Shown: positions 1 to 7,439, counted from the first letter of the stretch. The stretch: 8,497 bases of DNA from TMED14 sp041192685 (GCA_041192685.1 JBEEMM010000052.1:1-8497), one strand, 5' to 3'. The notes: generated by a model from the letters alone, not told the origin. Numbers and translations: made by a program.

Positions 1-1
1 A

Positions 2-1903
2 CTGAATTCCGACGAAAAAAAGCTCGCCCTGCGCAACGCGCTGCGCTACTTTGAGCCCCGCCACCACGAAGTGTTGGCTGCGGAATTCGCCGAGGAACTG
101 AGCCACTACGGACGCATTTACATGTACCGTTTTAGGCCGACCTATGCCATGAAGGCCCGGCCCATTCATGAATACGCCGCGAAGTCCCAGCATGCCGCAT
201 CCATCATGCTGATGATTCAGAACAATCTGGATCCGGCAGTCGCCCAGCACCCGCACGAACTCATTACCTACGGCGGCAATGGGGCTGTCTTTCAAAACTG
301 GGCGCAGTACCTGCTGACCATGCAGTACCTCGCCACGATGACCGACGATCAGACCCTTCATTTGCACTCGGGGCATCCTCAAGGGCTATTCCCGTCGTCG
401 CCGCAGGCTCCGCGCGCAGTAGTAACCAACGGAATGGTGATTCCTAACTATTCAAAACCCGACGACTTAGAACGATTTAATGCACTGGGCGTCAGTCAGT
501 ACGGACAAATGACAGCCGGCAGCTACATGTACATCGGCCCGCAGGGTATTGTGCACGGAACCACCATCACCCTGATGAATGCGGCTCGTAAGTTTACCAA
601 AGGTCCGCTCGAGGGCAAGCTCTTTGTTACGGCCGGACTCGGTGGCATGAGCGGCGCCCAGCCCAAGGCAGCTTCGATTGCAGGCCTCGTAAGCATAACC
701 AGCGAAATCAACGCCACCGCCGCCGAAAAACGCCACCAACAAGGTTGGGTTGACCTCCTAACCTACTCGGCCGACGAGGCCATTGACCTAGCGCTTAAGG
801 CACAGGCAGTTAAAGGCAACACTTCGATAGCCTTTGTAGGAAACACCGTGGACCTTTGGGAGCGCCTGGTCGTCCGCGGGATTCATGTTGACCTCGGGTC
901 GGACCAGACCTCCCTCCACAACCCGTGGGCCGGCGGATACTACCCCCAGGGCTACGACTACGAGCAAGCAAACCGCCTGATGACGGAGGATCCCGAGCGC
1001 TTCCGCGCTGAAGTCCAGTCGACGCTGCGCCGTCACGTGGCTGCCGTCAACACGCTGCATGCCCGAGGCATGTACTTTTTTGACTACGGCAACGCCTTTT
1101 TGCTTGAGTCAAGCCGAGCCGGTGCCGACGTTTTGGCCGACAACGGCTTGGACTTCAGCTACCCGAGCTACGTTCAGGACATCCTCGGCCCGATGTGCTT
1201 TGACTACGGATTTGGTCCCTTCCGCTGGGTCTGCGCCAGCGGCTCCGCCGACGACCTGCGCACCACCGACCGCATCGCCGCCGACGTGTTGCGCGCCCTG
1301 GCCGCCGAAGCGCCCGAAGACATTCAGGTTCAAATGCAAGACAACCTGCACTGGATCGAGCAGGCCGAGCAAAATAGCCTTGTGGTCGGTTCCCAGGCGC
1401 GGATTCTCTATGCCGACAGCGTGGGTCGAATTGCGATTGCAGCCGCCTTCAACGAGGCCATCGGCCGGGGAGAGCTGGGGCTCGTGGTCCTCGGCCGCGA
1501 CCACCACGACGTGAGCGGTACCGACTCGCCCTACCGCGAGACCTCCAATATCTACGATGGGTCGCGCTTTACCGCAGACATGGCCGTGCACAATGCTATT
1601 GGCGACAGCTTTCGCGGGGCCACTTGGGTTTCGCTGCATAACGGCGGCGGAGTGGGCTGGGGTGAGGTGATCAACGGAGGATTTGGCATGCTGCTCGACG
1701 GCAGCACCGAGGCCCGCAGAAAACTAGAAAGCATGCTCTTCTATGACGTCAACAACGGGGTTGCGCGACGAGCCTGGGCCCGTAATTCGGAGGCCATGAC
1801 CGCCATTAAGCGAGAACTCCTCCGCAGCCCTGAGCTTAGGGTGACCCTGGCCCAACTCGCCGACGATTCCCTCATTGACCGAGTGGCGGCTCAGCATTTT
1901 TAA
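2..1903 (+). CDS. hutU: Urocanate hydratase (urocanase), 5'-truncated by the window edge
   Basis: Urocanase (EC 4.2.1.49) is a cytosolic enzyme that adds water to urocanate to give 4-imidazolone-5-propionate, the second step of histidine breakdown, using tightly bound NAD+ as an electrophile. The frame is open from base 2, and the residues before the GTG at 71 (reading LNSDEKKLALRNALRYFEPR) look like genuine urocanase, so the gene starts outside the window and GTG 71 is not the start. About 633 residues are visible, and roughly 30-40 are probably missing. Landmarks are YGGNG (269-283), YGQMTAGS, GGMSGAQ of the NAD-binding domain (641-661), GSDQTSLHNPWAGGYYP (from about 896), GSQARILYAD (1388-1417), DHHDVSGTDSP, and HNGGGVGWGEVINGGFG (1637-1687). 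This is the long form shared with animal UROC1 rather than the roughly 555-residue Pseudomonas/Bacillus form. In the classical signature FQGLPARICW the cysteine is replaced (ARILYAD). The frame is intact to the TAA. No other hut gene is visible. Confidence 0.96.
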   Translation: MNSDEKKLALRNALRYFEPRHHEVLAAEFAEELSHYGRIYMYRFRPTYAMKARPIHEYAAKSQHAASIMLMIQNNLDPAVAQHPHELITYGGNGAVFQNWAQYLLTMQYLATMTDDQTLHLHSGHPQGLFPSSPQAPRAVVTNGMVIPNYSKPDDLERFNALGVSQYGQMTAGSYMYIGPQGIVHGTTITLMNAARKFTKGPLEGKLFVTAGLGGMSGAQPKAASIAGLVSITSEINATAAEKRHQQGWVDLLTYSADEAIDLALKAQAVKGNTSIAFVGNTVDLWERLVVRGIHVDLGSDQTSLHNPWAGGYYPQGYDYEQANRLMTEDPERFRAEVQSTLRRHVAAVNTLHARGMYFFDYGNAFLLESSRAGADVLADNGLDFSYPSYVQDILGPMCFDYGFGPFRWVCASGSADDLRTTDRIAADVLRALAAEAPEDIQVQMQDNLHWIEQAEQNSLVVGSQARILYADSVGRIAIAAAFNEAIGRGELGLVVLGRDHHDVSGTDSPYRETSNIYDGSRFTADMAVHNAIGDSFRGATWVSLHNGGGVGWGEVINGGFGMLLDGSTEARRKLESMLFYDVNNGVARRAWARNSEAMTAIKRELLRSPELRVTLAQLADDSLIDRVAAQHF

Positions 1904-1919
1904 TCCTACCTTCGCAATC

Positions 1920-2501
1920 ATGAAAAATTTAGTTGCCCTTGCTGCCGCGGCCCTGCTTGCCGCCGGCGCTATTTCCTGCCAGTCAGGCCAATCGGCTCCC
2001 GTTTCTGAGGGCGGAGTCCGCATTGTCTACGTTCGCCTTGACAGCCTGGTCAAGCTCTACGACTACCACAAAGAAATGTCTACCAAGTATGAGGAGTCCG
2101 CAAAAAAAGCAGAGGCCGAACTGGTGCGTGGGCAGCAAAACCTGCAGGCGGAGTATGACGTAATTCAGCGTGCCGCCCCAAGCCTAAGCAAGGTAGAATT
2201 GGAGCGCGCCCAAATGGATTTTCAGCGCATCCAAAACAACTACCAGATGCTCGAGCAGCAAAAAAGCGGGGAGCTTCAACAGATTGAAATGGTCATCAAC
2301 GAGACCGTCAAGGAGCAGGTCGATAAGGCCATCGAAGCCATGAAGGGCGAGGAGCAAATTGACCTGGTGTTGATTTACGAAACCAACATTCTTTACGGCA
2401 GCGAGGGACTCGACTATACGATAAAGCTTGCGGAGTACCTCAACAAACTCCCCAAGCCCGAGGCCAAAGATGCCGACAAAGTTGGTGGCGCCAAAAAATA
2501 G
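1920..2501 (+). CDS. OmpH/Skp-family coiled-coil lipoprotein
   Basis: The 193-residue protein resembles the OmpH/Skp periplasmic chaperones, which hold unfolded outer-membrane proteins on their way to the BAM complex. It opens with a signal peptide (MKN, an Ala/Leu-rich core, then AISC), so Cys20 is a likely lipidation site; Ala at -3 is a slightly unusual lipobox residue. A head strand IVYVRLDSLVKLY (35-47) is followed by a long helical, Lys/Glu/Gln-rich coiled-coil region (about 50-145). The family's closing block comes next (DLVLIYETNILYGSEGLDYT, 148-167), then a polar Lys-rich tail. I chose ATG 1920 because it places a proper signal sequence at the N-terminus; a TTG in frame at 1875 would put hutU-overlapping residues before it. 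The gene begins 16 bases after the hutU stop, with no Shine-Dalgarno sequence, so it may be read through from hutU. Canonical Skp is soluble, so the exact role of this anchored relative is inferred. Confidence 0.85.
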   Translation: MKNLVALAAAALLAAGAISCQSGQSAPVSEGGVRIVYVRLDSLVKLYDYHKEMSTKYEESAKKAEAELVRGQQNLQAEYDVIQRAAPSLSKVELERAQMDFQRIQNNYQMLEQQKSGELQQIEMVINETVKEQVDKAIEAMKGEEQIDLVLIYETNILYGSEGLDYTIKLAEYLNKLPKPEAKDADKVGGAKK

Positions 2502-2522
2502 CCTCAGCCACGGCTAAAACGC

Positions 2523-2553
2523 AAAAACCCCGGGGTCTCCCTCGGGGTTTTTT
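2523..2553. terminator. Bidirectional intrinsic terminator between convergent genes
   Basis: An inverted repeat AAAAACCCCGGGG (2523-2535) pairs with CCTCGGGGTTTTT (2540-2552), giving a 13-pair stem with one G-T wobble around a TCTC loop. The right arm runs into six T's on the plus strand and the left arm gives an A tract, which becomes a T tract on the minus strand. It lies 21 bases after the lipoprotein stop and 17 bases beyond the dehydrogenase stop, so it can end transcription from both convergent genes. Confidence 0.9.
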
Positions 2554-2570
2554 GTTGGATCTTTTAAGAC

Positions 2571-3725
2571 TTAGATGCCGGCAGCCTCGTTGAGGACGGC
2601 CCGAGAAATTACAATTCGCTGGATTTCGCTGGTGCCCTCGTAAATCTGGGTAATCTTGGCGTCGCGCATCAAGCGTTCCACGTGGTACTCCTTGACAAAG
2701 CCATAGCCGCCGTGAATTTGAACCGCCTCGGTAGTCACCTCCATCGCCACTTCTGAGGCATAGAGCTTAGCCATTGCAGACTCCTTGTCATAGGGCAGAT
2801 CCTGATCCTTGAGCCAGGCAGACTTTAGCACGAGAAGACGCGCGGCCTCTACCTTGGTCGCCATGTCGGCAAGCTTAAAGGCAACGCCCTGATGCTCGCC
2901 GATGGTCTTGCCAAAGGACTTGCGCTGCGTCGCGTACTTCGCTGCCAACTCCAGTGCGCCACTTGCTATACCCAAGGCCTGCGCCGCAATTCCGATGCGA
3001 CCTCCGCTAAGGGTTTTCATTGCGAACTTGAATCCAAAGCCGTCTTCACCAATGCGGTTTTCTTTGGGCACCTTCACGTCGGTAAACATTAAAGAATGGG
3101 TATCGCTGCCGCGTATGCCCATCTTGTCTTCTTTCTTGCCCACCATAAAGCCGGGCATGCCCTTCTCGACAATAAGTACGTTGATGCCGCGGTGGCCTTT
3201 GGCCGCATCGGTTTGCGCAATAACCAAATACACCGAGGCGGAATTCCCGTTGGTAATCCAATTTTTAGTGCCGTTGAGCAGGTAGTGGTCGCCCATGTCA
3301 ATGGCACTCGTCTGTTGGGATGTGGCATCGGAACCGGCCTCGGGCTCGCTTAGGCAAAAGGCGCCAATTATGGCTCCCGACGCCAAAGGCTTTAGGTATT
3401 TTTCTTTTTGCTCGGGAGTGCCGTACTCCTCGAGTCCCCAGCAGACCAAAGAATTATTCACGCTCATTGCCACGGAGGCTGAGGCGTCGATTTTAGAAAT
3501 TTCTTCCATGGCGAGCACATACGAAACCGTATCCATGCCGCTGCCTCCGAATTCGGTAGAAACCATCATGCCCATAAAGCCGAGTTCACCCATTTTGCGC
3601 ACGGCTTCGGCGGGGAATTTTTGCTGCTCGTCGCGCTGGATTACGCCAGAAAGTAATTCGGCATGCGCAAAGTCGCGCGCTGCCTGCTGGATCATGAGGT
3701 GTTCCTCGGTAAACTGAAAGTGCAT
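2571..3725 (-). CDS. Acyl-CoA dehydrogenase, short-chain (butyryl-CoA) type
   Basis: This FAD-dependent enzyme introduces the alpha-beta double bond into acyl-CoA thioesters, passing electrons to electron-transfer flavoprotein, in fatty-acid or branched amino-acid breakdown. From ATG 3725 it has 384 residues, the usual length. An N-terminal helical domain (MHFQFTEEHLMIQQAARDFA) is followed by family signature 1, CLSEPEAGSDATS (124-136), in the FAD-binding middle domain. Signature 2 follows, QIHGGYGFVKEY with RLMRD (336-355). The catalytic base is expected at Glu363 in IYEGTSEIQR, as in short- and medium-chain members rather than the isovaleryl type. A longer open frame reaches 3791, but its extra 22 residues (rich in Cys and Gly) match nothing in the family and run into anmK, so I rejected that start. 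The gene faces the lipoprotein gene across a terminator and is divergent from anmK. It appears to be a single-gene unit. The chain-length preference is inferred. Confidence 0.95.
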   Translation of the reverse strand: MHFQFTEEHLMIQQAARDFAHAELLSGVIQRDEQQKFPAEAVRKMGELGFMGMMVSTEFGGSGMDTVSYVLAMEEISKIDASASVAMSVNNSLVCWGLEEYGTPEQKEKYLKPLASGAIIGAFCLSEPEAGSDATSQQTSAIDMGDHYLLNGTKNWITNGNSASVYLVIAQTDAAKGHRGINVLIVEKGMPGFMVGKKEDKMGIRGSDTHSLMFTDVKVPKENRIGEDGFGFKFAMKTLSGGRIGIAAQALGIASGALELAAKYATQRKSFGKTIGEHQGVAFKLADMATKVEAARLLVLKSAWLKDQDLPYDKESAMAKLYASEVAMEVTTEAVQIHGGYGFVKEYHVERLMRDAKITQIYEGTSEIQRIVISRAVLNEAAGI

Positions 3726-3744
3726 AATCAATAGGGTTGGTCTG

Positions 3745-3752
3745 CAAAAATA
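3745..3752 (-). promoter_or_regulatory. Candidate Bacteroidota -7 element for the acyl-CoA dehydrogenase gene
   Basis: On the minus strand the octamer TATTTTTG matches the Bacteroidota consensus TAnnTTTG exactly and ends 19 bases before ATG 3725, predicting a short leader of roughly 12-16 bases. I could not find a convincing TTTG-like -33 element about 17-23 bases further upstream, so the assignment rests on the -7 box, its spacing and the position in a 35-base divergent gap. Confidence 0.45.
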
Positions 3753-3760
3753 ACACCCGC

Positions 3761-4885
3761 ATGCCCCACCTTTGTTTGGTGCATCCCTCAAATTGGAACC
3801 AAAATGGCCCTTTCCGCATCATTGGAGCAATGTCAGGCACCTCCCTCGACGGCTTGGACCTCTGCGGAGTGGAATTCCGCAAGGAGTCCGCTCGATGGAA
3901 TGCCAAGATTTTAGCCTTTGAAACAATTCCCTACCTCGGAACCCCTTGGGGCGAGCGCCTGACCGCAGCCTACCGCGACCAGGGCTCGCTGCGCCAGAAG
4001 GTAAGCCTCGATTTTGCCGCCTGGTGCCAAATTCAATGGCTTGATTTTAACCAACGGCATAAGCTATCGTGCCAGGCCATTGCCCACCACGGCCATACTG
4101 TGGAGCATGATCCGTCGCGCGGAATCACTGTTCAGATTGGCCACGAGTCTGCCCTTTTTGCGTCGAGCCCCGTTCCTGTGGTAGGCGATTTTAGGAGCGC
4201 CAGTGTGGCCCGCGGAGGGCAGGGTGCGCCGCTTGTTCCCATTGCAGACCGCGACCTCTTTGGCGAATTCGAAGTTTGCGTCAACCTCGGAGGCTTCTCT
4301 AATGCCTCATGGACCGATTCCGACGGAATGCGCCGCGCCGGGGACCTTGGACCCTGCAACGGACTGCTCAATGGCTTGGCGTCGGAACTTGGCCTGAACT
4401 ACGACCCTGACGGAATGCATGCTGCCCAAGGCAGCGCAGCAGACGACACCAGACTGCGTGCTTTGGAATTCTACCAAAGGCCCTTCCCAAAAAGCCTGGG
4501 GCGAGAGTGGATGGAGCAGTCATTCATGCCTGAATTTGCGGCGATTCGACCGACTTCTACTCAAGACGCCTTGGCTACGGCCGCCGAGCACATTGCATGG
4601 ACCATGGCCCATGGCCTTCGCAGCGCTGGGGCGCCTCCTGGACGGGTTCTTTTAAGCGGAGGCGGGGCATTGAACGCCGACTTAGTCCGCCGCATCGCCA
4701 ATCAGGCGCCCGAATGGTCCTGGCAGGTGGCCCATGGTGAACTGCTCCAAGCCAAAGAGGCCCTGGCCTTCGCCTACCTTGGGCTGCTCAAGCTTCGGGG
4801 TGAGTCCAATGTGCTCCAAAGCTATGCGGGCGGGTCAGCCGACGGATGCGATGGCATAGTTTTTAGTTCTGTTAGCAAGATTTAA
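3761..4885 (+). CDS. anmK: Anhydro-N-acetylmuramic acid kinase
   Basis: AnmK opens the 1,6-anhydro ring of anhydro-MurNAc released from peptidoglycan and phosphorylates it to MurNAc-6-phosphate, a cytosolic step of cell-wall recycling. From ATG 3761 the protein has 374 residues. Family motifs in order are GAMSGTSLDGLD (22-33, phosphate-binding loop), HHGHTVEHDP (109-118), GDFRSASVARGGQGAPLVP (142-160), NLGGFSNASW (175-184), GDLGPCN (194-200, whose Asp195 matches the catalytic Asp of the DxGPxN motif), LSGGGALN (298-305) and KEALAFAYLGLL (332-343). The N-terminus carries about 23 residues before MSGT, where relatives usually have about 8-10. A start at TTG 3776 or GTG 3779 is therefore possible, and the frame also stays open back to TTG 3737. 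The gene is divergent from the dehydrogenase and 63 bases upstream of nhaD. Its usual partner, the MurQ etherase, is not in the window. Confidence 0.94.
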   Translation: MPHLCLVHPSNWNQNGPFRIIGAMSGTSLDGLDLCGVEFRKESARWNAKILAFETIPYLGTPWGERLTAAYRDQGSLRQKVSLDFAAWCQIQWLDFNQRHKLSCQAIAHHGHTVEHDPSRGITVQIGHESALFASSPVPVVGDFRSASVARGGQGAPLVPIADRDLFGEFEVCVNLGGFSNASWTDSDGMRRAGDLGPCNGLLNGLASELGLNYDPDGMHAAQGSAADDTRLRALEFYQRPFPKSLGREWMEQSFMPEFAAIRPTSTQDALATAAEHIAWTMAHGLRSAGAPPGRVLLSGGGALNADLVRRIANQAPEWSWQVAHGELLQAKEALAFAYLGLLKLRGESNVLQSYAGGSADGCDGIVFSSVSKI

Positions 4886-4948
4886 CGCCAATCGCGAGTT
4901 TCAACGGCGAACAGCGCTTTATTTTACATTCCTTAAACAAGACCGACC

Positions 4949-6256
4949 ATGTATACTCTGATGATTGCCTTATTTGTGCTTGGCTACGCGGCCATCGCCT
5001 TTGAACACAGCATAAAAATCGACAAGGCTGCCTCGGCGCTCATCACCGGCGTGGTCCTTTGGGCGGTCTATATTTGGGGTGGAACCGACGTACACGAAGC
5101 CGAGCATCATTTGCTGGAGCACTTCAGCGAGATTGCATCCATTCTTTTCTTCTTGCTCGGAGCCATGACGATCGTAGAGGTCATTGATGCCCACCAAGGG
5201 TTTTCAGTCATTACCGAACGCATTAAAACCGACAAAATAGTGGTCCTCATGTGGACGCTTGGAATTCTCACCTTTTTTATGTCCTCGGTGCTCGACAACC
5301 TTACCACTGCGATTGTCATGGTCTCGCTGATGCGCAAACTAATCAAGGATCAGCAAATTCGCTGGCTTTTTGGCGGAATTGTCATTATTGCAGCCAATGC
5401 CGGCGGCGCCTGGTCGCCCATTGGCGACGTTACCACCACCATGCTTTGGATCGGGGGCTACGTTTCGACGGTCAATCTTGTTACTTCCATTTTTCTGCCG
5501 GCCGTAGCGGTGATATTGGCCCCCTTGGTGTACTTAACCTTCACTCTAAAAGGGCAAATTGATCGCCCAGAAACTACCGCATCAGAACATGAATCGGTGT
5601 TAAGCAAACGCGAAAAAAGCATGGTTCTCGCCTTTGGCCTCGGCGGTCTCTTGTTTGTACCCGTTTTTAAAACACTTACCCATTTGCCACCGTTTATGGG
5701 AATGATGCTGAGTTTGGGCGTTCTATGGGTTGTCACCGACCTTTTGCACCGCAAAAAGGCAGAATCCGACCGCAGCAGTTTAGGAATTCTCGGAGTAATA
5801 CGGCGCATTGACACTCCTTCGGTGCTGTTCTTCTTAGGAATTCTGCTCGCGGTAGCCAGTCTTCAAACCGCGGGACAACTCAAGGACCTCGCAAGCGGAC
5901 TTGATGCATCCTTTGACACCGGAACCGAGCTCGGTATTTACCTTGTGGGAGGAATTATTGGTCTGCTTAGCGCCATTATTGACAACGTACCCCTAGTAGC
6001 CGCGGCGATGGGGATGTACGACATGGTTCCTGGCACATTCTTCAGTCAAGACGGCTTTTTTTGGGAGTATCTGGCCTTCACGGCTGGTACCGGTGGATCC
6101 ATACTCATTATTGGTTCCGCTGCAGGCGTGGCCGTTATGGGACTAGAAAAAATTCCCTTTGGCTGGTACCTCAAGAAGATTTCATTTTTGGCCCTTCTCG
6201 GATACCTCGCGGGTATTGGAGTTTATGCCCTTCAGGGTTTGCTGGCCGGCGGTTAA
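4949..6256 (+). CDS. nhaD: Na+/H+ antiporter of the NhaD family
   Basis: NhaD exports sodium (and lithium) in exchange for protons across the inner membrane, giving salt and alkali tolerance. It belongs to the ArsB/NhaD branch of the ion transporter superfamily. The 435-residue protein is hydrophobic throughout, with roughly ten or more membrane segments. Two inverted half-sites are visible. The first half has SSVLDNLTTAIVMV (112-125) and ANAGGAWSPIGDVTTTMLWI (149-168). The second half has SAIIDNVPLVAAAMGM (341-356) and GTGGSILIIGSAAGVAVMG (380-398). The paired Asp-Asn dyads at 116-117 and 345-346 are likely ion-binding positions. A hydrophilic loop (about 202-224) divides the halves. No Shine-Dalgarno sequence precedes ATG 4949. 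It sits 63 bases after anmK and 56 bases before exbB on the same strand, so shared transcription with exbB is possible but not shown. An arsenite-type carrier is unlikely given the motifs. Confidence 0.94.
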   Translation: MYTLMIALFVLGYAAIAFEHSIKIDKAASALITGVVLWAVYIWGGTDVHEAEHHLLEHFSEIASILFFLLGAMTIVEVIDAHQGFSVITERIKTDKIVVLMWTLGILTFFMSSVLDNLTTAIVMVSLMRKLIKDQQIRWLFGGIVIIAANAGGAWSPIGDVTTTMLWIGGYVSTVNLVTSIFLPAVAVILAPLVYLTFTLKGQIDRPETTASEHESVLSKREKSMVLAFGLGGLLFVPVFKTLTHLPPFMGMMLSLGVLWVVTDLLHRKKAESDRSSLGILGVIRRIDTPSVLFFLGILLAVASLQTAGQLKDLASGLDASFDTGTELGIYLVGGIIGLLSAIIDNVPLVAAAMGMYDMVPGTFFSQDGFFWEYLAFTAGTGGSILIIGSAAGVAVMGLEKIPFGWYLKKISFLALLGYLAGIGVYALQGLLAGG

Positions 6257-6312
6257 TAACTCTTTGACTTCGGCATTGAATTTGTTTCTAAGTATTCGGA
6301 ATTTAGTGCCCT

Positions 6313-7026
6313 ATGAAAATGTCTTTTCTTCAAATTGAAATGGCTGCCGACGCAGCTCCATTGACCGCAGCGGCCGAGCCGATCGCCGCAGAAAAAACCC
6401 TGACCATCATCGACCTCATGTTCTCGGGAGGTATTGGGGGTCAGTTAATCATGGGGTCCATGCTCCTGCTTTCGATACTGATGGTCTACCTCTTTGTAGA
6501 CCGAGTGTCGGCTATCAAGCGGGCCAGCAAGCTCGACGATAAATTCATGCGCGACATCAAGGACTTTATATCAGCCGGCAACATGCAGTCCGCATTGAAT
6601 ACCTGCGAACGAAGCGATACTCCGGTTGCCCGCATGATTGCCAAGGGAATAAAGCGCATAGGCAAGCCCCTTCAAGACATTTCAGCCTCTATTGAAAACC
6701 AGGGCAAGCTCGAAATCCAGCAGCTTGAGCGCAACATGCCCTACCTCGCAACCATTGCGGGAGGCGCGCCAATGCTAGGATTTCTCGGAACAGTCATCGG
6801 CATGATTCTCTCCTTTCGTGAAATGGCCCAGGCCGGTGCTGGGGTGCAGGTAGACGTGCTCGCCGAGGGTATTTATGTAGCACTGACCACCACCGTGGCA
6901 GGCCTTATTGTCGGAATTATTGCCTACTTCGCCTACAACTACCTCGTGATGCGGGTTGACTCGGTAATCTACAAAATGGAGGTCAACGCTACCGAGTTTC
7001 TCGACCTTCTTCACGAACCGATTTAG
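6313..7026 (+). CDS. exbB: ExbB/TolQ/MotA-family proton channel subunit
   Basis: ExbB forms the pentameric inner-membrane channel that, with ExbD, converts the proton gradient into motion of TonB. The 237-residue protein has an Ala-rich N-terminus and three predicted membrane segments: about 42-63 (QLIMGSMLLLSILMVYLFV), 144-168 (containing GGAPMLGFLGTVIGM) and 188-211 (containing ALTTTVAGLIVGIIAYFAYN). Between the first two lies the cytoplasmic helical part. The last two blocks are the family's pore-lining helices, and Thr160 and the Thr192-194 run sit at pore-type positions. By eye, the Glu found in TM3 of E. coli ExbB (E176) aligns with Val189 here, with a Glu four residues earlier. exbD begins 2 bases after the stop, so the two are translationally linked. 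Weak promoter-like bases (TTTGACT at 6263-6269) precede the gene. ExbB rather than TolQ is chosen because of the adjacent tonB-like gene. Confidence 0.93.
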   Translation: MKMSFLQIEMAADAAPLTAAAEPIAAEKTLTIIDLMFSGGIGGQLIMGSMLLLSILMVYLFVDRVSAIKRASKLDDKFMRDIKDFISAGNMQSALNTCERSDTPVARMIAKGIKRIGKPLQDISASIENQGKLEIQQLERNMPYLATIAGGAPMLGFLGTVIGMILSFREMAQAGAGVQVDVLAEGIYVALTTTVAGLIVGIIAYFAYNYLVMRVDSVIYKMEVNATEFLDLLHEPI

Positions 7027-7028
7027 CC

Positions 7029-7421
7029 ATGAATTTACGCAGCCGCAGCAAAGTCAGTGCGGAGTTCAGCATGGCGTCGATGACCGACCTCGTGTTTCTT
7101 CTTCTGATCTTTTTTATGCTCACCTCTACCCTGGTGACCAGCAGCGCATTGGATGTCATTCTGCCAAAGAGTAAGGCCCAAAGCGTCAATAAGGCATCCA
7201 TTACCGTGACCATCGATGCAGACCTCAAGGTTAGTGTCAACGATGCGGTTGTTCCAATGGATCAACTTGAGCTGCAACTGCTCAGTCTTGCAAGCCAGGA
7301 CCCTGAGCGCTTGGTTATTTTGCGCGCCGACGAATCCGTTCCCACGGGTGAAACGGTCAGGATAATGGACATTGCCTACCGCAACCGCCTGAAGCTCGTC
7401 CTTGCAACCGACCCGCGATAG
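7029..7421 (+). CDS. exbD: ExbD-family biopolymer transport protein
   Basis: ExbD is the partner inside the ExbB pentamer. It carries the proton-accepting Asp in its single membrane helix and contacts TonB through its periplasmic domain. The 130-residue protein has a short basic cytoplasmic tail (MNLRSRSKVSAEFSMASM), then TDLVFLLLIFFMLTSTLV, where Asp20 matches the essential Asp25 of E. coli ExbD. The periplasmic domain follows (about 43-130) with VILPKSKAQS, ITVTIDADLKVSVND, ERLVILRADESVPTGETVRIMDIAY and a closing LKLVLATDPR. Length and layout are normal. The gene starts 2 bases after exbB and ends 18 bases before the tonB-like gene, so all three are very probably one transcript and one complex. 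There is no Shine-Dalgarno sequence; coupling to exbB translation is likely. Confidence 0.94.
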   Translation: MNLRSRSKVSAEFSMASMTDLVFLLLIFFMLTSTLVTSSALDVILPKSKAQSVNKASITVTIDADLKVSVNDAVVPMDQLELQLLSLASQDPERLVILRADESVPTGETVRIMDIAYRNRLKLVLATDPR

Positions 7422-7439
7422 ACTCAAAGGGCATACGTG

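Noticed and set aside
1059..1639. Long overlapping open frames inside hutU on both strands
   Set aside because: They are rich in Pro, Ala, Thr and Val with no recognisable motifs, and lie fully within a strongly conserved urocanase frame; they are composition shadows.
1907..1914. TACCTTCG as a promoter -7 box for the OmpH-like lipoprotein gene
   Set aside because: It differs from TAnnTTTG at one position and lies so close to the start that the transcript would be leaderless. The nearest TTG-type upstream element (1875) is about 28 bases away, too far for the usual spacing.
3726..3791. N-terminal extension of the acyl-CoA dehydrogenase
   Set aside because: The extra 22 residues have no family resemblance, overlap the divergent anmK gene and would place the TAnnTTTG box inside the coding region.
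4886..4926. Possible hairpin terminator after anmK
   Set aside because: Only 3-4 base-pair stems can be drawn (CGCC with GGCG, GCG with CGC), and the following T stretch is interrupted.
4899..4932. TTTC plus TACATTCC as a promoter for nhaD
   Set aside because: Both boxes match the Bacteroidota consensus only partly; this could easily occur by chance in a 63-base gap.
6263..6296. TTTGACT plus TAAGTATT as a promoter for exbB
   Set aside because: The upstream box is fair, but the -7 box matches only half of its defined positions and the spacing is at the edge of the usual range. Mentioned under exbB but not listed as a feature.
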